From positions 248,001 to 312,000 of the forward strand of contig JAOTON010001135.1 of NCBI GenBank assembly GCA_034440635.1: a DNA stretch of 64,000 nt, read 5' to 3'. Below, piece by piece: positions 1 through 11,325 of this stretch (its first letter is position 1; every line of letters starts with the position of its first letter). Position numbers and translations under genes: made by a program. Source of the stretch: Lepas anatifera (lineage: Eukaryota; Arthropoda; Thecostraca; Lepadidae). Under the pieces are notes generated by a model. That model made no database searches, was not told the DNA's origin, and saw only the letters and a list, made by a program, of their open reading frames with translations.

Positions 1-119
1 CATGAAATATTTGTCGGTGCAGAGGGGCTTGAGCATTACGTCACGTTCTCAAGACCACCTCCAACCACGTGACCACCGGGGGAGGAGGGGTCGATGGGTG
101 ACGAATTTTTGCCTTTTCT

Positions 120-236
120 CTCCGTGATCGGTAAGTTTTGGGACAAATAAAATACCGATTAGGTGGTTTCGCGGTATGCTCTATCATATGACTATATCAG
201 CTCAAATTTCATTGCAAAGGTGCCACGTTCCCTGTA
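120..236. repeat. Degenerate right end of the AGGGAATG TTAA-MITE
   Basis: The end at 216-236 (AAGGTGCCACGTTCCCTGTAA with changes) and the bases just before it resemble the right end of the MITEs at 883-1810. No left end is recognisable, so this is an old fragment. The rest of 1-878 shows no gene, RNA or repeat that I can support. Confidence 0.4.
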
Positions 237-882
237 AGCGTTGCTACCTGGAAACAGAAACCAGGCATATATCACCCATTTCCCCAACCACTTCCCATTT
301 TTCGCGTTTCATCCGACAATTTCCCGATCTCAGTCAGATCGGAAACAAACCTGTAGAAGCTGTTGCCGAAATCGCAAGCCACGAGAAGCGACTAGCTGAG
401 ATCCCAACACTATCTTGTTTTTAGAAAGGGAGCTTCCAGTCACAGACAGCTTGAAGATTCACTGGCGGTCTCACTTTTTGGCCAGCATGGCGACGCGGCT
501 GTCTGTACGGACAAGGCTGCTCTTGCCTTCTTTCCACTTTATGGCATGCTATATACCCACATTTGTCAACACAACCCACGATATACTGGACTTAAAACCC
601 ATTTGTGTGGCTAAGTCTCAAGGACCATTCTAGTGTGTCGGCTCTGACAGCCGCCCTAGTCTTTTTCGTCCAGCCATTCTCCGTCTTGATCGGGGGCAAC
701 CAGGAGGTGGGCAGGACACGCCCTGCAGCACTAACGAGGGCGACATTTGTCAGCTGGCGCCGCCGCCCAGTCTCGCACCCGACAAGACATCATCGACCGG
801 AAAGGTATCCCGGAAATCCGCAACTCTGCTCATTGGCGCAGTAATGGTCCCGCGGCACTAAAAACATCTCCGCTCCACTTAA

Positions 883-1356
883 AGGGAATGTGGCACCTTG
901 GTCGAATCCTGGAATTTAATGAAATTAGGCGTACTTTTAGCCAAAAATAATGAAAACATTCATGATTTCTCTGAAAAATGTTCAATAAGCTCAATATTTT
1001 GTTTTTAAAAATTTTCCTCTAGGAAAATAAATAGATATCTGCCTGTGGATGATGTCATGATCTGACCACCACTACCATACTTGAAATGCTTCAAGGGCTT
1101 TGATTGGCTGATGCTCATCGTGACGTCAGCATATGTCGTCACATCAGCAGCTCACAACAATGGCCGCCCGGCGTGGGGTTGATGAGGGGTTGGTGTCAGG
1201 TAGGTTTTAGTTTTTTCTACGGAAATATCGAGTTCCAAGATAAATTATATATGGAGTACCGGGTTTTCCGACTTGCTTTACAACTTGGCTATCTCAGTTA
1301 ATATCACGTTATGAAGGTGCTTGCATCCACGGAGCATCCAAGGTGCCACATTCCCT
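883..1356. mobile_element. TTAA-flanked MITE, AGGGAATG family, copy 1
   Basis: A 474 bp non-coding element with inverted ends AGGGAATGTGGCACCTT and AAGGTGCCACATTCCCT. TTAA lies at 879-882 and again at 1357-1360. A TTAA target duplication is characteristic of the piggyBac superfamily. The inside holds a CRE-like TGACGTCA near 1121 and no usable reading frame. The right-hand TTAA is shared with the next copy. Confidence 0.85.
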
Positions 1357-1360
1357 TTAA

Positions 1361-1810
1361 AGGGAATGTGGCACCTTGGTCGAATCCTGGAATTTAGTGC
1401 AATTAGGCGTACTTTTAGCCGAAAATAATGAAACCACTCATGATTTCTCTAAAAAATGTACAATAAGCTCAATATTTTGATTTTTAAGATACTCTTCTAG
1501 AAAAAGAAATAAATATCAGCCTGTGGATGATGTCACGATCTGGCAACCACTACCATACTTGAAACGCTGCAAGGGCTTCGATTGGCTGATGCTCATCGTG
1601 ACGTCAGCATATGTCGCCACACCAGTAGCTCACAACAATGGCCGCCCGGCAACGGGCTGATGAGGGGGCTGGTGTCAGGTAGGTTTTAGCTTTTTTCTAC
1701 AGAAATATCGAATTCCAAGGCAAATGACATATGGAGTACCGGTTTTTCCGACTTGCTTTACAACTTGGCTATCTCAGTTAAAATCACGTTATGAAGGTGC
1801 CACATTCCCT
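1361..1810. mobile_element. TTAA-flanked MITE, AGGGAATG family, copy 2
   Basis: A 450 bp direct copy of the preceding element in the same orientation, starting immediately after the shared TTAA at 1357-1360 and closed by TTAA at 1811-1814. The two copies clearly align along their whole length but differ by scattered changes, so they are separate insertions or an old tandem duplication rather than a recent slip. It is non-coding. Confidence 0.85.
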
Positions 1811-2097
1811 TTAAGGCAGTGCATACGTTTTCGTCAGATTCGCTTCAAAAAGCAGCTGAGTGGCCTAGACTCCTTTTTACTAGTGGTTCAGTTCACTTTA
1901 TTTTGAAGAGAGCATTTTAGGTCTGGGATGAGTAGCGTGTTGCATAAGTTGACACGGGTACAGCATATGGGTTTCACTTGCCAAGGTGAGGGAGGATTTA
2001 AGATGACCCACACCAGCTTTAAAACTTATAGAGTTAACTCGGCACCGCCTGGGCTCATTTCGTACGCACCACCGCCGGGGAGTTCCGATCAAACCCC

Positions 2098-2370
2098 CTA
2101 CGATCTTAAGAACCAGAATTGGTAAAAAATAAGCGCCTTGCCATTCATCATTGCGTTGTTATCATTAATCCAGTTTCTTACCCGTCCTTTGATCCCATGG
2201 TGCACTAATTGTACTATTAGCCTTATGTGAGGTATGTTATCAAAAGCTTTACTGAAACCTAAATAGATTACATCCACAAGGCTACTGCTGTTCGTTTTCT
2301 TACTTGCATAATCAAAAGAATGATTTGAGCTTTCATTGGGTATGCACAATTGTTGCTCATTAAACCACAA
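2098..2370 (-). pseudogene. Non-LTR reverse transcriptase fragment
   Basis: The minus strand reads DVIYLGFSKAFDNIPHIRL followed by a GIKGRVRNWI segment. This is the usual palm motif A neighbourhood of LINE-type reverse transcriptases (D-x-x-K-A-F-D-x-V-P-H) and the helix after it. The first catalytic aspartate position reads Gly in YLGFSKAFD. No FADD box and no upstream domain follow, so it is a short dead remnant. It differs from the relic at 12135-14336 (KAFDNIPH here, KAFDTVDH there), so it probably comes from another element. Confidence 0.7.
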
Positions 2371-3060
2371 TCAACAATAAGCAATATTCCCCCGTCGTTC
2401 CCACCCGGGTTAGGTAGTTGACCAATGTCTGTTCAATTTTTTTTTTTGGAGAGTGTAGTCTTGCTCCCCGGACAAACGAGGAGCGGAAAAGGGATGGTTG
2501 GGAAAGCAAAGTTGGAGCATATTGGCTACGTTTAAAAACACTACCATTACATTTCACCAACACTAGAATTTGCCCGAGTTGCGTAGGCTCACGCAGGTCA
2601 TGATGAGAAAAGGTAAAACACCAACTTCAAGACCCCAGAAATTCTTGGGGCGTTTCTCACTTTTCGAAATGGGGAAATGCAGCCTCCCGCCGTCCCACTC
2701 CCGTCCCCGTGCTCTCAATGCCCATGACTGTAGCAATATCCCACTTTGATGGCTTCAGAATCATAACACTAAAACTCCCCGAAAAGATCAGTGATGATTA
2801 TTATTTGCCTTGCTTTTAACCCACTTCTACGGCTTACTTAATCTCGAGCGGATTGTTCGGTCTCCAACATGGCATCTGCGGCTCAGCCGTGCTTTCCGGA
2901 CGGCCACACTGCTCTGAAGCCAAAGAGCTGGCAGGCTGAGTCTCTGGCGGAGAGCCGCTTAAGTCAAGTAGACCATTCATACGGACCACCTACCTTTATG
3001 GCGCTAAAGGGTCATTCCCGGTAAGACTGTCCTGCAGAGGTCAGGAAAATTACCAAAGTG
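2371..3060. other. No feature recognised
   Basis: I see no coding region, RNA gene or recognisable transposon end here. The interval includes a short T run at 2439-2449. Confidence 0.5.
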
Positions 3061-3540
3061 TCACCTATGGAATCGTATTGGTGACATCAAGACAAAGTTT
3101 GGCAACAAAAGGGGATTTTTTTGCCACAGCCTTCGAGTCCTACTAAATCTTAAATAACGTACTGGTAGACTGAGCGTCAACTTCTCACGCAGAGTTGCGC
3201 ACAGTCTTGTATATTTTGTCGCCGACTCGACTTTTTTATCACTAACATTTAGGGGCGCCACCATGGGATTCTCGCAGGGGGACGGACCCGGGCTGGTGCT
3301 GACCGGGGAGGCGAATTTTGAGCATATTCGGTACCTGACAGCATTTATGACGATTGATCCAAAAATTTTGGGGGACGTGTCCCCTGGTTGGCCAACAGGG
3401 GGGACGGCGTCCCCCGTCCCCCCCACTTTCGGCGCCCATGCTAAAATTGTTGGCGAGTTGGAAGATTTTTCTACCTCTGCGGTGTCTTACAGCCTGCAGC
3501 CAACATGACCGGTCACATTCTTTCAGAGGCAAAGGTCTAT
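3061..3540. repeat. Probable interspersed repeat with a G-rich/C-rich core
   Basis: Around 3365-3425 the sequence alternates runs of G and C (GGGGGACGTGTCCCC, then GGGGGGACGG and CCGTCCCCCC), a layout like the ends of non-autonomous DNA elements. Short frames are open on both strands, including an 81-codon frame at 3263-3508 whose ATG sits in a good Kozak context (GCCACCATGG). Neither product resembles a protein I know, so I treat this as repeat sequence. Confidence 0.35.
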
Positions 3541-5005
3541 AAAATTTCAGTCGCGACTTAATAAATTTCTAACATTACCGACCCGAGAGCCTACACAGCT
3601 TTTGAAGGCTGAGTAACGATGCACGGAAGATAAACGATGCGTCACAAAGGCACTAAACACATCTTCAGCCTGATATAAACTGAAATTGAACAGGACTGTC
3701 TCAATACCTTTGTTACTGTTTACAGCAAACCTATTTTATATTCAGGTAATTCCCTCCTGACGCTAGCACCGAGTATGGTGCGAACTTTTCCGAGCTGTAC
3801 CCAAGGAAATTCTAATTAATTATTGCATCTAGGCTGGAGATCCGGTCCCGAGCCAGGGTAAGGTGCCATGGAACACTGAAGAAACGATAATAATAAAGTC
3901 TAAACAGCCCCTATGGCAGACACAAATTCCAAGGCTTCTGATCAGGGTTGCAGACTTGGAGCCGGAGTAAGAGCCAGAGTCGGTGGTAGTCGATATTTTT
4001 CGTCGAAGTCGGGGACGGAGTCGGAGTTGATGAAATTTTAGCCGACTCCCACTTGGAGGCCAAACTTATCACGAGGGGTCATGAGTTGCACAACCATGCC
4101 ATGGTCTGACATGAATATTGCACAAATCAAGAGGCTGCGTCATATGACCTACGTTGTCGGCGCGCCCTAAAACTCCAATCAAGAGGGTGCAGGGGTAGCT
4201 CTACTCTACACTCTCTACACAAAATTTGTCGCAATTCTGACGCGTCCGAACAGGGCCTCAATATTTCCAAGGCTGCGTCGGCAGTGACTCTCACCAGCGT
4301 AGACATCGAGTATTTTTGCACACGTTGTAGAGCGAGGCAGAAGTGAGTATGCTTCTGTTGTTGCGGCGCTTGAACAAAGTTGTGGACACCTCACCGCGTG
4401 GAACGGTTTGTTTTCTAGGAATCTCAGGACATTCCATTGGACAAGTGTGCGTTGACATCCTTGGCCACTCTGAGGTAGATGCCTTCTTGGGCCGACTTGC
4501 CAGGACGCCGAAGTTCTTCTTTGGGTCCTCCTTGCCTGGACTATCACCCACCCCCCGCCCCCGCTCCCAATTTTGTCAGCATTATGCAGCTTCCCCTCTC
4601 TTCCCGAGGGGAGCTATATTCTATGCTTTATAAGCTAGTATTTTTTAACGCTTTAACACAAATTCTACGGTGGCTTTTCAAGCGATGCTCGTTGGGTATG
4701 AAGACATCCAGACTTTGGAGCAGGGTATTTCGGACAGTGAAGGGTCTGTTAGGCCTACCAACTCTTCATCCGAGACCAGCTCGGGGATTTGAACACCAAT
4801 GTGTTATGTACAGTCGTGCAAAAACGTTTACCATCCTGCCGTGGTTTCACACGCCAGGGGCTTATTTGGTAGTGCCTTGAAATTGTATAAGGTTCTCTAG
4901 TTAACATTCAATTATCGTCTTGAAACAATTATTTATATTCAGAGTACTTTATGCTGAACCGGAATGCAGGTATGGAAAAGAAAAATAATTAATTATATTC
5001 CTCAC
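3541..5005. other. Mostly unrecognised sequence
   Basis: There is a degenerate GAGTCGG-type simple repeat around 3958-4045. A stretch of about 27 bp at 4144-4170, containing GTTGTCGGCGCGCCCTAAA, recurs inside both palindrome arms (near 24537 and 62640), so some dispersed repeat is present. No gene is recognisable. Confidence 0.4.
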
Positions 5006-5009
5006 ACAG

Positions 5010-5166
5010 TGGCAGATACAAGGGTGGGTTAGGGGCTCAGCGCCCACCCCCCCTAATGTCAGAGTGCCTAATATAGTCAATACATATGCGGAGGTTGATG
5101 CGAGGCAATGTCGGGGGAGGTTCCAGCTCTTTAGCCTCCCCCAATAAAACCCTGGTTCCGCCACTG
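5010..5166. mobile_element. Short MITE with CAGTGGCGGAACC-like ends
   Basis: The left end AGTGGCAGATACAAGGG pairs imperfectly with the right end CCCTGGTTCCGCCACTG, and the inside is a G-run/C-run hairpin-like core of about 120 bp. Ends of the form CAGTGGCGGA are common in hAT-type MITEs. I found no convincing target duplication, so the superfamily is a guess. Confidence 0.5.
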
Positions 5167-6195
5167 ACTTAACGTAATGTACAAGCGATATTTATGGTAT
5201 TTATGCCGTATGAATTTCTTTCATGGTACAGTGAAATCATATGTATAGGAAATATGATATTGATATGCATATTATGCAGATAGAATACATTGTATGCATG
5301 CAAAATTGTACACTTACAAGACATTATCTAGAAAACACTTTAAATGCCGTAATATCTAATGTTACCGTATTGCGTTCGGTGCATCGAAAGCAGATATGTG
5401 GATGTAAAAGAACAAATAGGTTTCTCTTTTTGTTGTTTCGAAACGTCATTCTACAGATTTTCAATATTTCCTGATTTTGCTTTAGGCTACTACTCCTGTT
5501 CTATTGTTGAACTGCTTCAAAACCTAACACTTGCACAGTTTTGCTCCGAATAATTTCCGCAAAGTCTTGCGGAACGAATTTCTTGCGAAGTACAAATCTT
5601 GAGCAGACTCGTTTCAAACTATTGCACGGGGTGGAACAGTCAAATGTGGGAGTAGTTGAAAAGAAACCAGATCACAAACCCAGTGTGGTATCAGACGACT
5701 GTCGCGTTTGTTTTCGGAAAGTTGGCTGCGGTGGCTTAAGGCACAATCCCAGCCAGAAAATTGCACGCCGTATCATTCCCTGGGGAATCAGCGTGCCACT
5801 CCAGGTTTGTTGGCCACATAAAGCAGGCACTGGTGTAAACACGAGAGCAGAGTGGCGGGCTGCCGCCACCACAGCCACACTCTGCCTGTTGGCTGCCTCA
5901 GGGAAGCCCCACCGCCGCCCAACACTCTAGTCAGGTTTACACGCAATAGCACTGACCAGTTCTCACGCCCGGCAGAAGCAGGCCAACATGCACGTTACCA
6001 GGGCTGACTTTTAGAGACATGCTGGAAGACCAGGCTAAAGCTTGAATGAATTTTTAGTACATTTTGGACACAAATTTCATATTTTATAACACCAGATGCA
6101 GTGTAGCGTTCAAAACTCACTTGTCTTGTTGCTTGACACTCTTGGCAGACAAAGAAGGCACGCATTCAGCATCGTGATGATTGGGGTTTAAAGAC
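5167..6195. other. No feature recognised
   Basis: The first half is AT-rich and the part near 5830-5940 is GC-richer. A 129-codon open frame at 5541-5930 has no recognisable domain. I see nothing I can name. Confidence 0.4.
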
Positions 6196-6202
6196 AGTAG
6201 GG

Positions 6203-7049
6203 GAAAGTATGTGTATTGCGCCCCCTAAGGAAAATAATTTGCTAGACGAATGTATCCTATCAATCTCGCTACTGTGGATTAAATTACATAATTTGATCAT
6301 TTTTTGTTATTGAGAAAACAATTCCTGGCCTGAAAATAGCGTGTTCTAGGAGTGAATTCCAATTTGAGTGAAGCTATGCAAAGGGCGCATTTGCCAATGT
6401 GTGAGGGTAATTGCGCCCGGGGGAGGGCGCATTTAGATTTAATTGCGCCCTTCCCTCATACCATGTTAAGTCAATGGCACGGCTGAAATAAACATTAGGA
6501 TAAGAGCAAATGGAGCTCGGCTACCTCCCAAGCTTTTCATCTGGAGGGCCTGAAAGTCATTTTAATGTGGTATTCTTGCATTCACGATGACTTGTAATGA
6601 TAAAATCACACTCATACGGAAAGGCTTTGGATTTGATTTTTCAACATATGTTTGGATAGGGCGCATTTGACCAGGGCGCAATTACTTTTTGCACTTAAAT
6701 CAGAGATGTCTGCCATAAAAACTTACCACCAGGGGGAATCTATAATTGTTGCTTTCAGAATATGCGATGCATTTCTGGCTTTGAAATTAAAACCATCCAT
6801 TTTGGAATGTGACAAACGTATTCTTATTTTTCGGTTCCATAAACCCGTGCAGATTTAAGGAAGTGCTGAATTTATTTCACTAGCTGATTAAAATACATTC
6901 TTAAGTACGAATTCATTGAAAAGTTGGGAAAATGTATGGATTAGAGGTGAGGACTGGATTAAACTGTCCAAATCAAACTGTCATTAGTACCTTTCTCTGC
7001 TATATGGGGGGCGCTATTAGTTAGGGGGCGCAATACGCACACTTTCTCA
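6203..7049. mobile_element. Non-coding element with GCGCCCCCTAA inverted ends
   Basis: The left end GAAAGTATGTGTATTGCGCC and the inverse of the right end (GAAAGTGTGCGTATTGCGCC) match at 18 of 20 bases, and both continue CCCTAA. Extra GGGCGCATTTG/CAATTGCGCCC blocks at about 6387-6455 and 6658-6685 suggest subterminal repeats. There is no target duplication that I can defend and no transposase. It is probably a non-autonomous DNA transposon of about 0.85 kb. Confidence 0.55.
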
Positions 7050-7451
7050 TACTCGATTTGGTGTTCCAAAAAGATGGAACTCAAGGACAGAAAAAACAGC
7101 AACAGCTATTCGTGTTGTAGCCCAATGTTCCAGCTAGCCCCCCAAAAGTCAACCCCGGCTCCGCGCATGCTGGCTAGCCAGCTGGGCTGGCCAATACTGC
7201 GGCTCGTCTAACAGCGGTCTCTGGCTGTTCGCCGCCTCGGGCGAGCCCCACGGCGGTCACGCAGGGTGGAAGGGGGCTGGTATTTGAGCGGTGTATTAGC
7301 GCTCGGTATTGAAGAAGTTCATCCGCAAATCGGAACATCTCAAGACTTTGATATCCTACATATGAACTGAGAACACGCGCTCTTTCACTTAACTGATATT
7401 AAACCAGTCAATTGGTTTATCTGGTAGAAAAAGGTCATGGTGAACAAACAT

Positions 7452-7480
7452 TAAAGGGAATGTGACATCTTTATAGTGGG
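7452..7480. repeat. Left-end fragment of the AGGGAATG MITE
   Basis: TTAAAGGGAATGTGACATC at 7452-7470 matches the first bases of the MITE family at 883-1810, but the body does not continue. The rest of 7053-7902 shows no gene. Confidence 0.45.
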
Positions 7481-7906
7481 GATTGAAGTCAGGTAGCCGG
7501 GATGTAAACTCTTTGTTTACAATTTAATTTGTATAAGAACTCTTCATTACGGAGAAAAAGGATGAGTTAACATGCGCAGTGGAGAGGGGTCTGGCGTCAA
7601 CACAAGTGAAGGCGGTTCTGAAGTGCACCCCCATGAGGCCTCTGAAAGCAAGAGAGTTAGAACAGCGCACTTCGGAAGGGTTGTGGTAGACATAGTGATC
7701 TACATCATGACCTTTTTTAATTGATTTTGTTCAGTATTTCTAAGGTTAAACGAGGTTGTAAAGGTCGCATCTGGACCGTGCTTGGAACCTCTTGGGAAAT
7801 TGTATTATGCAGAACAAAGCCGGAAGTACACTGAAAGTAGACTAAGGTCATGAAAGGAAGGTCCCATACAATGTTCTCTGATTTGTTTAAGGCCATGGTC
7901 ATTTAA

Positions 7907-8745
7907 CACGCGCATTGACGGGGGCGGGTACCCGCCCCCCTCGGGTTTTTCGGAGATAGGAGAAAAACGGCGACGCGTAGCGCCACCGTACTTGGTATAC
8001 CTTTTCCCTCATCATTTTTACAACTTCTGTCAAAATTTTAAGGTTAGGTCATCTCAGGTCAGGTCACCAGTACAGGTCAAGTGACCCGACCTCAAAAAAA
8101 AGTTTAAGATAGCATAAGTCGGAGCAGGGTGAACTTATCCGATTGAAACTCATATCACATAATGGCCCCACCGAGTTCTCTAACATATGTTCCGGTATTT
8201 TTTATATCGATGACCTAAGGTCAGGTACGAGGCATGACCTCTCCATAGGAAATACATGGGAAAAATGGTTTTTACGGAATAACTCAGTAACGGATGGTGA
8301 TAGAGCATTTATTTTAGCTGCATTAGACTCGCCTGGGCTTTGCGGTTCTAATGATATGCATTTTATATAATTTGACCCTGACCTGACCTCAGGTCAGGTC
8401 AAATCCTTGATTTGACCTAGCAAGGTCAAATTATATATCATTCGATTCGGCTTGCTAAGAGGATTCATATAGTTCAAGTCGTTTTGCTCTATCTTTACTT
8501 GTTCAGATGTAATGGCCGAAAAACTGAATTTACATGTTATCCCTATGACGGGCATGTTTTGACCTCTCGTGACCTTAAATGTGACCTGACAAAAAAATGG
8601 TTCAAATGTTTTCGATGGACAAGTGGATGGGCAGTCCAACGCCGTTTACCGTTTTTCGCTACCTACCGTGGTTCTCGAGATCTTGGGGGGCGGGTACCCG
8701 CCCCCGTCAATGCGAAGGTGGCTCAGACCCCCGTCAATGCGCGTG
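7907..8745. mobile_element. TTAA element, CACGCGCATTGACGG family
   Basis: An 839 bp element with inverted ends CACGCGCATTGACGGGG and CCCCGTCAATGCGCGTG, flanked by TTAA at 7903-7906 and 8746-8749. Just inside each end is a palindromic GGCGGGTACCCGCC block. The body carries many AGGTCA/TGACCT motifs, for example around 8041-8095 and 8385-8430. The short open frames are not conserved between copies and I regard the element as non-coding. The TTAA target suggests mobilisation by a piggyBac-type transposase, which is not present in the window. Confidence 0.85.
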
Positions 8746-8781
8746 TTAAGGTCATTTACCAATGACGTCGTAATATGATAT

Positions 8782-9450
8782 GTCAATCAATCAATTTCAA
8801 TCAATTTTTTATTTCATTTTCCATATAGGCAGGTGAAGAGAAGCAAAGGAGAAGAATAGCAGATAAGAAACATGAGAAAGGCAGCAATAGTCATACAGTA
8901 ACGTAAAAGTGAGGTCGGTGAGTATGTTATGAGATCCTGACAAATAAACACAATGCTGGTCAGCAGAAATAACACAAAAAACAAAAACACCGCAAAAAAG
9001 CAAAAAAGAAGAAGAAACAATACAAAACAAAGTGAGCGATCAGATAATACAAAACACGCCTAACAAAAAGAACAAAATGACAAAAACTGAACAAAATGAC
9101 AAAAACTAAAAATTTATAATTCTAAGTTAGTTTGAAGTCGTGGGCCCACATATGCTGATTAAGTTAGTCACAAACGAGGAAAATACCCAAGATCACATAA
9201 ATGTGCCGGATAAGAGCAAACAATAGTGGCAGTTAATGAAACAAAACCAAAGCATCAAGCAGGAAACCAAAAGCGCAAAAATAAGACGAAGAGCATAACC
9301 AGGCGAAATGAGCGCAGAGATGACACTAAAAGCGCATTAAGCAAAACGAAAAGGACAAATAATAGTGTGAGTTAAGTGGAAAAGCACGACAGCAGCGACA
9401 AAAAAGAAAAACAAGCAATACAAGAGACAAAATGAGCATAGCAGAACGAG
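8782..9450 (-). repeat. Possible 3' region of a retroposed sequence ending in (ATTG)n
   Basis: Read on the minus strand, a T-rich, codon-poor stretch leads to AATGAAATAAAAAATTGATT and then ATTG repeats at 8782-8810. An AATAAA-like signal followed by a short-unit tail is how some LINE and SINE 3' ends look. The same strand upstream holds the RACK1-like array at 9470-11160, so the two may belong to one retroposed unit, but I cannot prove it. Confidence 0.35.
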
Positions 9451-9469
9451 ATGAGCTACCGTAATATCC

Positions 9470-11160
9470 CATGGGTGTTAATTTCTCCCAAGGGCACAGA
9501 GCGGGCAGGTCAGCGAGAAAGCGATTGTAGTGGGGAAGTCTTGTTCAACATCGTGGTTGGTCTCCAGCGATATACCAGGGCACCGACGGCCAGCCGCTCC
9601 GCACGGGCCGGTTACCCACACCGCGCCCCAGGGACTCCGTCATCCGTCCAGCCTCCACACTCCAGAGGCGAACCGGGGGTCTGATGGGCCCCTCAGTCAA
9701 ATATCGGCTGTGAGAGTGGCGTTTCACTCCATGCAGATCCCGGTAGTACGGCGCACTGGTGCTCCCGGAAGTACGGCGTACGCGTCATTACCCCCAAAGG
9801 CTCATAGTCAGCTGGCCAGTGGGGTGATGATCGCGAAGAGGCAGTCAAGACGGCGGCCGCCGTGGCTGGTCTTCAGCTAAGAGCTGGTCAGGTTAAACGC
9901 CCTTGTCCATCTTGCCCAGGCCGGTAGTCCAGGCCGGTAGTCCACTCCCCACTGTCCAGCCGGTGGGGAGGGGGAAGAGAGAGCCTGCAGCGTGCTGAGA
10001 CCCATCACATACGAGTCTAGCTGTTCGAGGGCAGAGAGCAGGGTTTATGCGACGCTGGATCGTGCCAGCAACGAGACCACTCGCCCTGGGTAGATTGGTT
10101 CTCCATGCAAGCCTCGGGTCCTCCAACATCCGCCTGCTCTTCGGCTCTCCGAACCGGGTTCCGTCGGGCACACGTATGGCTCCGGTCTGGAAGAGGGTAG
10201 CAGAAGGTTGCTGAGTTCTATGTGACCTAGCGTAGGTCACATAGTGTGAGCAGGTGCCGCCGTCACCAAAGGCAGGGAGCCAGCCAGAGAGATGGCGACT
10301 GTGCCGAGGCAGCCGAGGCGGATGTCATGGTTGGTCTTCAGCTCACAGTTGCTCAGGTTGCGCACCTTATCATCTTGTCCACATCGTTTGTAGAGAGACG
10401 GTGATTGTCTGATGAAGTCGAGGCGGACGTCATGTTTGATCTACACCTTTACGGTATGTTCGGTTCCACACCTTGACCATCGTGTCCCATCGTGTGCCGA
10501 GAGACTGTGATCTCGCCGAGGCAGTGGAGGCGAACGTTGTGGTTTGTCTTCAGCTCACAGATGGATAGGTTGTACACCTTGACCATCGTGTGCTACAGAG
10601 ACACACCTGAGCTGAAGAAACGGTGATTGCGCCGAGATAGTCGAGGCGAACGTGGTGGATTGCATTCAGCTCACGGATGGATAGGTTCTATACCTTGACC
10701 ATTGTGGAGAGAACGGCGATTGCGCCGAGATAGTCGAGGCGGTCGTCTTCAAACCTTGACCATCGAGTCCCATCCAGCTGAACGAATGAGTAGATAGGCA
10801 CTGGCTGGGGAGAAATAGCGCTCGTTCATGGGGGAGAAGCGCCTCCAGCTGTTAAGAGTCTGTGTGATCCTGGATGGTGACTCGTAGTCAATTTGTATGT
10901 TCTTCAGTTTCACAGTCTTGACACAAGAGAGACAACTGGTAGTTTTCTGCCGAGACGGTGTACTGGTGGTACTTCATTCGCGCAACACTTGAGCAGATGG
11001 GTGATATCGCCCATCTGAAGGTCTAGACAGTCTCCACCAAGGCAAAGAGAGCCGGTGGATGAGATGGCGATGGTGCTGAGCCAGCCGAGGTGGTTGTCAT
11101 GGTTGGTCTTGAGTACTCAGCCAGGCATCTGCAGGGTCTGGTCGTATCGATCCAGCATAT
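9470..11160 (-). pseudogene. RACK1-like (pseudogene): Tandem array of decayed RACK1 WD-repeat fragments
   Basis: The minus strand repeatedly encodes versions of one RACK1 segment, the end of one WD blade plus the start of the next (V-K-V-W-N-L..C-K-L-K-T-N-H). The clearest unit, near 10500-10600, reads TMVKVYNLSICELKTNH and continues into LGEITVS. Others are KVRNLSNCELKTNHD (about 10326-10369), STMVKV-stop-NLSIREL (about 10630-10710), WDTMVKVWNRTYRK (about 10432-10490), NLTSS-stop-LKTSH (about 9850-9900), LETNHD (9551-9567) and LKTNHDNHLGWLSTIAIS (about 11070-11120). Between 10740 and 10930 are KTVKLKN, WRRFSPMNE and SAGWDSMVKV, matching the preceding blade in RACK1 order. RACK1 is a ribosome-bound seven-bladed scaffold protein. 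Stops, frame changes and missing blades exclude a working RACK1. Unit spacing is about 100-130 bp over 10300-10780. Confidence 0.7.
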
Positions 11161-11276
11161 ATGGACAGAGATTTCTGAGCCAACTATCAAACATAGTGGC
11201 AAAACACATGCTGGGTGCAACATATGTGGGCCCAAATAATTTAGAATGAGAGAGTGGAGAAATAAGATAAACAGAG

Positions 11277-11292
11277 AGAAGAGCGAGAGAGC

Positions 11293-11325
<33 letters not shown>

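Noticed and set aside
3263..3508. Small gene with a good Kozak start
   Set aside because: The product matches nothing I know, the opposite strand is equally open, and the segment looks like a G/C-run repeat.
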